Positions 58,230 to 64,000 of a stretch of DNA of 64,000 nt are shown here, in pieces. The translations under genes were made by a program, and so were the position numbers. Below the pieces are notes generated by a model. It was not told the origin of the DNA and searched no databases. It saw only the letters and a list, made by a program, of their open reading frames with translations. This DNA is from Chryseobacterium nepalense (lineage in GTDB: Bacteria; Bacteroidota; Bacteroidia; Flavobacteriales; Weeksellaceae): NCBI RefSeq assembly GCF_023195755.1, contig NZ_CP096203.1:2728001-2792000 (forward strand), written 5' to 3'. The first letter of the stretch is position 1; each line of letters begins with the position of its first letter.

Positions 58230-60239
58230 ATGAACAATAAAGGATTTAACTGGTTTTTTCCTATCATGATTGTGGCACTCGTGCTGTTCTTTGTGGTTAA
58301 TTCCATGGGTGACAGCGGAGCAAAGACAATCGACGAAGATGGTTTCTTTAAAGAAATGCAGGCAGGAAAAATCCAGAGAGTTTTAATAGATAAACAAGCC
58401 CAGAAGGCTGACGTGTTTTTAACACAGGCTGCCAAGACAGCTACCGTAAAAAAAGACGATAAAGCAAACCCTTTTTCAAGCCTCTCGATGGCACCAAAAG
58501 CAGATTACACGCTTAAATATGGAGACCTGAGATTATTTCTTGAAAAATTCGATGCTTTAAAACAACAGAATCCTCAGATTACCACATCTAAAGATTATGC
58601 AGAAGGTGAAAGCCCGTTGATGAGTATTCTGATTCAGGCATTAATCTGGATCGCTATTTTAGGACTATTTTATTTCCTTCTTTTCAGAAGAATGGGAAGT
58701 GGAGGCGGCCCCGGAGGACAGATTTTCTCCATCGGTAAATCCAAAGCAAAACTTTTTGATGAGAAAGAAAGAATTCAGGTTACATTCAAAGATGTTGCAG
58801 GATTAGAAGGGGCGAAAGAAGAAGTACAGGAAGTAGTGGATTTCCTTAAAAATTCAGAAAAATATACGAAACTGGGAGGTAAAATTCCTAAAGGAGTACT
58901 TTTGGTAGGGCCTCCGGGAACCGGTAAAACGCTATTGGCAAAAGCAGTGGCAGGGGAAGCTAAGGTTCCTTTCTTCTCACTTTCAGGTTCAGATTTCGTG
59001 GAAATGTTTGTGGGAGTAGGAGCTTCCAGAGTAAGAGATTTATTTGCTCAGGCTAAAGCTAAATCACCGGCAATTATTTTTATCGACGAGATTGATGCGA
59101 TCGGTCGTGCCAGAGGGAAAAACAACTTCTCAGGCGGAAATGATGAAAGAGAAAATACATTAAACCAGCTTCTTACGGAAATGGATGGTTTCGGAACAGA
59201 TACCAACGTCATCGTAATGGCTGCAACCAATAGAGCGGATATTCTTGATAAGGCATTGATGAGAGCAGGGCGTTTCGATCGCTCCATCTATGTTGATCTT
59301 CCTGAATTGCATGAAAGAAGACAGATCTTTGATGTTCATTTAAAGAAAATCAAGCTTGATGATAATGTAGACCGAGAGTTTTTAGCAAAACAAACCCCTG
59401 GTTTCAGCGGTGCAGATATTGCCAATGTATGTAATGAGGCGGCATTAATTGCGGCAAGAAACAACCATACTTCAGTTACAAAACAGGATTTCCTTGACGC
59501 GGTAGACCGTATTATCGGTGGTCTTGAAAAGAAAAATAAAGCGATTAAACCTTCTGAAAAGAAAAGAGTGGCTTATCATGAAGCAGGACATGCTACCATT
59601 TCATGGTTGGTAGAACACGCTTCACCTCTTTTAAAGGTAACGATTGTTCCGAGAGGACGTTCTTTAGGAGCAGCATGGTATCTTCCGGAAGAAAGACAGC
59701 TGACGACTACTGAGCAAATGCTCGACGAAATGTGTGCTACTTTAGGGGGAAGAGCTGCAGAGCAGGTAATCTTTAACAATATTTCGACAGGAGCTCTTTC
59801 TGATTTGGAAAGTGTTACGAAAAGAGCACAGGCAATGGTTACGATCTACGGATTAAGCCCGAATATCGGTAATATATCTTATTATGACAGTTCAGGTCAG
59901 TCTGAATACAATTTCGGAAAACCATATTCTGAGGAAACAGCAAAAAAAATCGATATAGAGATCAAAGGCATTATTGAAACTCAGTATGACCGTGCCGTTC
60001 AGATTCTGACTGAAAATAAGGATAAGCTCGATGCGCTTGCCAATAAACTTCTGGAAAAAGAAGTAATTTTCAGAGAAGATCTTGAAGAAGTATTCGGAAA
60101 AAGGGCTTGGGACCCGGAATTAACGGAAAAACCGGTTACCAATACGATTCCTGCCTCACAGCAGCCGAATGAAATTATCATTAAAGATAAAGAGGAAGAT
60201 AGTGAAATTCAGGCACCTGAAAGTCCTACACAAATCTAA
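58230..60239 (+). CDS. ftsH: ATP-dependent zinc metalloprotease FtsH
   Basis: FtsH is a membrane-anchored AAA+ protease that degrades membrane and regulatory proteins. The 669-residue protein has two membrane segments (about 8-25 and 130-152), the AAA motif GPPGTGKT (from Gly227), Walker [16 protein letters not shown], the SRH with [15 protein letters not shown], and the zinc site HEAGH (His450-Glu451-His454). The C-terminus is the usual acidic low-complexity tail. A terminator follows. Confidence 0.97.
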   Translation: MNNKGFNWFFPIMIVALVLFFVVNSMGDSGAKTIDEDGFFKEMQAGKIQRVLIDKQAQKADVFLTQAAKTATVKKDDKANPFSSLSMAPKADYTLKYGDLRLFLEKFDALKQQNPQITTSKDYAEGESPLMSILIQALIWIAILGLFYFLLFRRMGSGGGPGGQIFSIGKSKAKLFDEKERIQVTFKDVAGLEGAKEEVQEVVDFLKNSEKYTKLGGKIPKGVLLVGPPGTGKTLLAKAVAGEAKVPFFSLSGSDFVEMFVGVGASRVRDLFAQAKAKSPAIIFIDEIDAIGRARGKNNFSGGNDERENTLNQLLTEMDGFGTDTNVIVMAATNRADILDKALMRAGRFDRSIYVDLPELHERRQIFDVHLKKIKLDDNVDREFLAKQTPGFSGADIANVCNEAALIAARNNHTSVTKQDFLDAVDRIIGGLEKKNKAIKPSEKKRVAYHEAGHATISWLVEHASPLLKVTIVPRGRSLGAAWYLPEERQLTTTEQMLDEMCATLGGRAAEQVIFNNISTGALSDLESVTKRAQAMVTIYGLSPNIGNISYYDSSGQSEYNFGKPYSEETAKKIDIEIKGIIETQYDRAVQILTENKDKLDALANKLLEKEVIFREDLEEVFGKRAWDPELTEKPVTNTIPASQQPNEIIIKDKEEDSEIQAPESPTQI

Positions 60240-60260
60240 AAATCTTTTGAAATAGATTAG

Positions 60261-60296
60261 AAAAACCTGACAGTCTCTGATTTGTCAGGTTTTTTC
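60261..60296 (+). terminator. Terminator of the rsfS-ftsH operon
   Basis: AAAAACCTGACA/TGTCAGGTTTTT perfect 12-bp stem, 10-nt loop, then more T. Confidence 0.92.
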
Positions 60297-60338
60297 ATAT
60301 TTATCGGCACGTTTTTAGATTTCTATATGATAATTTTA

Positions 60339-60346
60339 TATTTTTG
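60339..60346 (+). promoter_or_regulatory. -7 promoter element of the LUD-cdsA-psd operon
   Basis: TATTTTTG, 27 bp before the TTG start at 60374. Confidence 0.5.
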
Positions 60347-60373
60347 TATAAGTGTCTAAAAAAATAAATTAAA

Positions 60374-60955
60374 TTGAATTTATTCAAGAGGATTGTAAGC
60401 AAACTTACCAACCAGCCTGAAGAAGAAGAAAAGCCAAGTCTGGAAAAGCTCGGAGATTCGCTTAAAAATGCGGATCTTGACTATAAATTTGCCCAATTGT
60501 TTACTCATTCAGGAGGATTTTTCAATTACTGTGCGGATGAAGCAGAGGCATTAAAAACACTACACCAGATTATCAAAATAGAGGGAATCAGCAATGTTTT
60601 CTGCTGGGATAAAGATCTCCAGAATTTTTTAAATGTTGTAAAAACTCCTTACACTGAAGAACTTCAGGGTAATAATGACGCAAGTTTTATCACCTGTGAA
60701 TATCTTATTGCCTACGATGGGAGAATTATGCTTTCCCATAATAATATTTTGCATTACCACTCTTCAAGACTGCCCAACAAGATTATTGTAATGGCTAACG
60801 TTTCACAGATCGTGAATAATCTCAATGACGCGATGGGGAAAATCAAAAGAAACGGGAATATCAAAAACCTTACTTCTATCAGCGGAGCACAGTCGAAACT
60901 GGATACTTCTTCCAACAGCAACACCAAACTTTTTTTATTGTTGCTTGAAGATTAG
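60374..60955 (+). CDS. LUD-domain (LutC-like) protein
   Basis: A 193-residue protein of the LUD/DUF162 group, seen in LutC of lactate utilisation. It has HSGGFFNYCADEAEALKTLHQII in its N-terminal half, VFCWDKDL, TCEYLIAYDGRIMLSHN in the middle and a polar tail with SNSNTKLFLLLLED. The start is a TTG at 60374 giving MNLFKRIVSKLTNQ. Other lut genes (lutA, lutB) are not here; the gene instead shares an operon with cdsA and psd, so a lactate role is unlikely. Confidence 0.8.
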   Translation: MNLFKRIVSKLTNQPEEEEKPSLEKLGDSLKNADLDYKFAQLFTHSGGFFNYCADEAEALKTLHQIIKIEGISNVFCWDKDLQNFLNVVKTPYTEELQGNNDASFITCEYLIAYDGRIMLSHNNILHYHSSRLPNKIIVMANVSQIVNNLNDAMGKIKRNGNIKNLTSISGAQSKLDTSSNSNTKLFLLLLED

Positions 60956-60981
60956 GCATCAACGTATAAATTTTTAAAATT

Positions 60982-61854
60982 TTGGACAAAAACCTTATTC
61001 AAAGAACCCTGTCAGGAATTGTTTATGTAGCAATCATCATTCTTTGTACAACTCCTTTTGGAGCAAAGCTCATCAATAATATAAGTCCCGATCTTATTAA
61101 ACAGGAATATCTTTACTACGGACTGATTACGTTTCTTTTAGGAGCAAGCTCATGGGAATGCTTTAAAATCCTGAAATTTGGCAACGGGTACGAAAGATGG
61201 GTGGTTCTTCCACTGATCATCTTTATTTTCTATATTTTTTCTAAAAGATATTTCAGCTTTGATTTTTATTTTGATTTCAGGTTCAGTGAAATTCTGGCTC
61301 TGCTTTTAATAGTCATCGCTGTGGTCACTTTATTCAAATATCCTAATGAATTATATTATGACAGCGGAAAACTTATTTTTGCGGTTATTTATGTGGCTTT
61401 GCCATTCAGTTTTGCATTAGGCCTTCCTAAATTTTCAAGATTTGATGATAGATTCACACTGGAAGTTTTTTTCCTTTTTGTTTTAATATGGAGCAGTGAT
61501 ACTTTTGCTTATTTAACAGGGAAATTTTTTGGCAAACATAAAATGGCTCCTAAAATTTCTCCTAAAAAAACCTGGGAAGGATATATCGGTGGTGTTGTGC
61601 TTACTTTGGTATTATCTTATTTTATCGAATATTATCATTCTGATCTTCGTGGAAACTGGATGGTAGTAGGATTTCTGGTGGCCGCATTCGCTCCTGTAGG
61701 AGATCTTGTGGAAAGCCAGCTCAAAAGAAATTTTGGTGTTAAAGACAGCGGAAACATCATTCCGGGACATGGTGGAGTATTAGATCGGCTTGATAGTTTT
61801 TTAATCTGCGTTCCTGTCGTATATTTGTACTTTATATTAGAAAAATTTATTTAA
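60982..61854 (+). CDS. cdsA: Phosphatidate cytidylyltransferase
   Basis: Makes CDP-diacylglycerol from phosphatidate and CTP. The 290-residue protein has about eight membrane segments and the signature SDTFAYLTGKFFGKHKMAPKISPKKTWEGYIGG (metal-binding Asp and SPKKTWEG), with the second signature VGDLVESQLKRNFGVKDSGNIIPGHGGVLDRLDS. Starts with TTG at 60982. It precedes psd by 4 bp, consistent with the phosphatidylethanolamine branch of phospholipid synthesis. Confidence 0.95.
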   Translation: MDKNLIQRTLSGIVYVAIIILCTTPFGAKLINNISPDLIKQEYLYYGLITFLLGASSWECFKILKFGNGYERWVVLPLIIFIFYIFSKRYFSFDFYFDFRFSEILALLLIVIAVVTLFKYPNELYYDSGKLIFAVIYVALPFSFALGLPKFSRFDDRFTLEVFFLFVLIWSSDTFAYLTGKFFGKHKMAPKISPKKTWEGYIGGVVLTLVLSYFIEYYHSDLRGNWMVVGFLVAAFAPVGDLVESQLKRNFGVKDSGNIIPGHGGVLDRLDSFLICVPVVYLYFILEKFI

Positions 61855-61858
61855 TCTC

Positions 61859-62512
61859 ATGAAATTACACAGAGAATCGAAAGGAACAATCACCGTTGCC
61901 TCCTTATTGTTTATCATTTTGAGTGCATTGGCCATTTATTTCCTTGAAATGTGGTCACTGGTGATCATTCTGCCTTTATTGGTTATTTACAGTCTTGTAT
62001 TCTGGTTCTTCAGGGTGCCAAACCGTGATATCCTTGATCATAGGGAAAATGTAATTGCTCCGGTAGACGGAAAGGTAGTAATGATAAAAGAAGTGGAAGA
62101 AGATGAATTTATAAAAGGAAAAGCAATTCAGGTTTCTATATTTATGTCTCCGCTTAATGTTCATATCTGCAGATATCCGGTTTCAGGAAAAGTAATTTAC
62201 AAAAAATATCACCCCGGAAAATATCTTGTAGCATGGCATGAGAAGTCTTCTACGGAAAACGAAAGAACTACCGTCGCGGTGGAGAGCCTTACCAATCATC
62301 AGGTAGTCTTCCGTCAGATTGCGGGATATGTAGCCAGAAGGATTGTTTTCTATTGCAATGAAGGGGATGAGGCGAAAGCAGGCCACGAGTTCGGCTTTAT
62401 TAAATTTGGGTCGCGGATGGATGTTTTTCTTCCTCTGGATACTGAGATTATCTGTAAGATCGGCGACATTACAAAAGGAGGATTGGATGTAATTGCAAGA
62501 ATGAAAGACTAA
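61859..62512 (+). CDS. psd: Phosphatidylserine decarboxylase, short archaeal/Bacteroidota type
   Basis: Converts phosphatidylserine to phosphatidylethanolamine. The 217-residue protein has an N-terminal membrane part (residues 14-47), then APVDGKV, VSIFMSPLNVHICRYPVSG and the self-cleavage region GFIKFGSRMDVFLP, where Gly-Ser cleavage gives the pyruvoyl serine. The short length and the GS rather than LGST motif match the PSD-A/Asd-like group. Last gene of the operon, followed by a terminator. Confidence 0.93.
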   Translation: MKLHRESKGTITVASLLFIILSALAIYFLEMWSLVIILPLLVIYSLVFWFFRVPNRDILDHRENVIAPVDGKVVMIKEVEEDEFIKGKAIQVSIFMSPLNVHICRYPVSGKVIYKKYHPGKYLVAWHEKSSTENERTTVAVESLTNHQVVFRQIAGYVARRIVFYCNEGDEAKAGHEFGFIKFGSRMDVFLPLDTEIICKIGDITKGGLDVIARMKD

Positions 62513-62532
62513 TTAATTATTAAAAATACGGT

Positions 62533-62562
62533 AAGGCCGCTTCTGATGGAGCGGTCTTCTTT
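62533..62562 (+). terminator. Terminator after psd
   Basis: AAGGCCGCT/AGCGGTCTT stem with one wobble pair around an eight-base loop, then TTCTTTATT. Confidence 0.75.
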
Positions 62563-62638
62563 ATTAATATCATTAAATTCATTAGCAGATTTGCATCAAT
62601 ATAATATTATAGTGGTTATTTTGATACTTATTTGATAC

Positions 62639-62675
62639 TTTGTGGTATTTCGAGGGGGTTAATTTTGTATTTTTG
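62639..62675 (+). promoter_or_regulatory. Promoter of the PNGase F-like gene
   Basis: A TTTG at 62639-62642 is followed after 17 bp by TAATTTTG (62660-62667); a second overlapping element TATTTTTG follows at 62668-62675. This is the only promoter here where both elements are visible. Confidence 0.55.
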
Positions 62676-62695
62676 ATGAAATAATTTTAATATTC

Positions 62696-64000
62696 ATGAA
62701 AAAATATTTACTTTCTTTAATAATTTTTACAGGACTTTGCAAAATTGCAGCTCAAACACCAATAGATGTATTTTCACAAATTGTATTTTACGATGGTTAC
62801 GCTTCCAATATTGTTGTGCCGGTACCAACAAACACCATCAAGCTGGCTAATTTCAGATATGCAAAAAAATTAACAAATGTTGAATTGAATTCATTTGAAA
62901 ACAAAATTCAGATGAACGTAACCATCGGAACACTTTGCGATAATTATGACAGAATCGGGGGTGTTCATCTGGCAATGGTCCCGAAAGGTCAGAATTCTTA
63001 TACATTAAACGATACTTCTGTAAAGAGATTAGAAATTGCAAGGTATATTACTCCTTTCATGAACAAAAATCTTTCTCCAACAGAAGTCCCTTATTCTTTT
63101 CAGGTGGATAATCTTTATTCTATATTCAGCAATATGGCAATCCGCAATGCGTATGATATCTGGATTGAACTGGACGTTTTCGGGGTTCCTTATGCTGCCA
63201 ATACTCAAGTTGCAGGATGTGCAGGAAGAAACGATGTATTTACCGGAACGCTTAACTTTATGACGTATACTGATCCTTCTGTTACAGAAACATTCAATAC
63301 TCTGATTCCACTTTTAGATTCTAATGAACTCAATAATTATAATAATACAGATCAGGCAGGTCAAACCGTAAGGCTTATTAATTTTAATCTTACACAAAGT
63401 GCTACTGATGCTAAGTTCTTTATTGTTTCAACCCCTCACGGAGCGAATACCAACGGAGAAGAATATGTAAGAAGGCAAAACTTTATATCCCTGGACAATA
63501 GTCAGGTTTTGACCTTTACTCCCGGAGGAACCTCATGTGAGCCTTACCGGATGTATAATACCCAAGGAAACGGAATTTACGGGGCCAGCCCAAAGCCAGA
63601 TTCATGGTGGACTTCCTGGAATAACTGGTGTCCGGGTGATGCTGTGCCTATCAGGAGCTTTACCGCAGGTTCTTTATCGGCAGGAAATCATACAATAAAA
63701 TACGAAGTACCCACAGCTGTTTTTTATGGGCAGGATGGAAGAATCGTCCTTTCAATGTATATGCAGAGCAATAGCCAGCAATTATCTGTAAAGGATGTTT
63801 CTACGGTTGATGTCTCTGTCTTTCCGAATCCAACAGCGGATTTTGTGAATATCTGTTCAGATAAAAAGATAAATAGTATTGCTGTTTATTCTGCAGAAGC
63901 AAGAAAATTAAATGAGGTAAGAGATTCAAAAGTAGATCTTTCAGATTATCCTGCTGGAGTTTATATATTGGATATTACTCTTGAAGGCGGACTTCAGTTT
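62696..64000 (+). CDS. Secreted PNGase F-like peptide-N-glycosidase with T9SS sorting domain, partial
   Basis: The frame is open from the ATG at 62696 to the window end (435 residues so far). A signal peptide (MKKYLLSLIIFTGLCKIAAQ) leads to a domain with the motifs of PNGase F: CDNYDR (Asp85 in the place of the catalytic Asp60), WIELDVFG (Glu158, like Glu118), NGEEYVRRQ (Glu256, like Glu206), and WCPGDAVPIR. PNGase F removes N-linked glycans from asparagine of glycoproteins. From residue about 371 the type A C-terminal sorting domain (VSVFPNPTADFVNI, then DLSDYPAGVYIL) shows export by T9SS. The end of that domain lies outside the window. The substrate is inferred. Confidence 0.82.
   Translation, partial: MKKYLLSLIIFTGLCKIAAQTPIDVFSQIVFYDGYASNIVVPVPTNTIKLANFRYAKKLTNVELNSFENKIQMNVTIGTLCDNYDRIGGVHLAMVPKGQNSYTLNDTSVKRLEIARYITPFMNKNLSPTEVPYSFQVDNLYSIFSNMAIRNAYDIWIELDVFGVPYAANTQVAGCAGRNDVFTGTLNFMTYTDPSVTETFNTLIPLLDSNELNNYNNTDQAGQTVRLINFNLTQSATDAKFFIVSTPHGANTNGEEYVRRQNFISLDNSQVLTFTPGGTSCEPYRMYNTQGNGIYGASPKPDSWWTSWNNWCPGDAVPIRSFTAGSLSAGNHTIKYEVPTAVFYGQDGRIVLSMYMQSNSQQLSVKDVSTVDVSVFPNPTADFVNICSDKKINSIAVYSAEARKLNEVRDSKVDLSDYPAGVYILDITLEGGLQF

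Overview
The window looks like chromosomal DNA of a Weeksellaceae flavobacterium close to Chryseobacterium. It is AT-rich and has few purine-rich ribosome binding sites. Many genes start just downstream of the Bacteroidota sigma-ABfr -7 element TANNTTTG. The gene set is typical of the group: type III glutamine synthetase, DUF4271 and DUF4296 proteins, a type IX secretion C-terminal domain and a class II one-chain glycyl-tRNA synthetase. I saw no rRNA, tRNA, CRISPR array, insertion sequence or prophage structural genes.

Layout. 1-230: end of a nitroreductase-like gene. 354-4321 (minus): haem operon hemA-hemC-hemD-hemE. 4724-10392 (plus): elongasome operon mreB-mreC-mreD-mrdA-rodA. 10465-11039: a pentapeptide-repeat gene broken by a one-base slip. 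11185-20306: cell-wall hydrolase, GSIII, a large protein with a nucleosidase-like C-terminus, a DinB-fold protein, an M1 peptidase and coaX. 20390-21455: tadA and a TonB-C-like protein. 21500-27508: a WYL-regulator cluster. 27632-37249: umuC, a serine hydrolase, glyS, truC, pyrD, DUF445, msrB, an L,D-transpeptidase and a cupin. 37318-42523: fatty-acid/thiolase genes with a TetR regulator, then OsmC and AraC. 42618-46398: a copper-type TonB receptor with two HMA domains and two Cys/His-rich companions. 46469-48782: a two-component system. 48975-57759: peptidase, a second HemD, DUF4271, a dolichol-phosphate-mannose-synthase-like enzyme, tgt, a frameshifted lptG, birA. 57846-62512: rsfS-ftsH-LUD-cdsA-psd. 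62696-end: the start of a secreted PNGase F-like glycosidase with a T9SS sorting domain.

The most striking signal is in 21500-27508. Four minus-strand promoters carry the same 15-bp inverted repeat (consensus CGWCAAGTTYTGTCG, slightly different at the regulator's own promoter), always exactly 11 bp upstream of a TANNTTTG box. They stand before a WYL-domain regulator, a DUF2589 operon, a patatin-like phospholipase and a signal-less M15 endolysin-like peptidase. A Y-family polymerase gene lies divergently beside the last box. The arrangement TTGTCG-N11-TA equals, in sequence and spacing, the mycobacterial RecA-independent DNA-damage promoter motif read by the WYL proteins PafB and PafC. My inference is that this is an undescribed WYL-controlled, possibly DNA-damage-responsive envelope-attack cassette.

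Two genes (pentapeptide-repeat and lptG) are each interrupted by what looks like one missing A in an A-run. This could be real decay or an assembly error, and should be settled before either is called a pseudogene. Several palindromic dispersed repeats sit between genes, three of them around truC.
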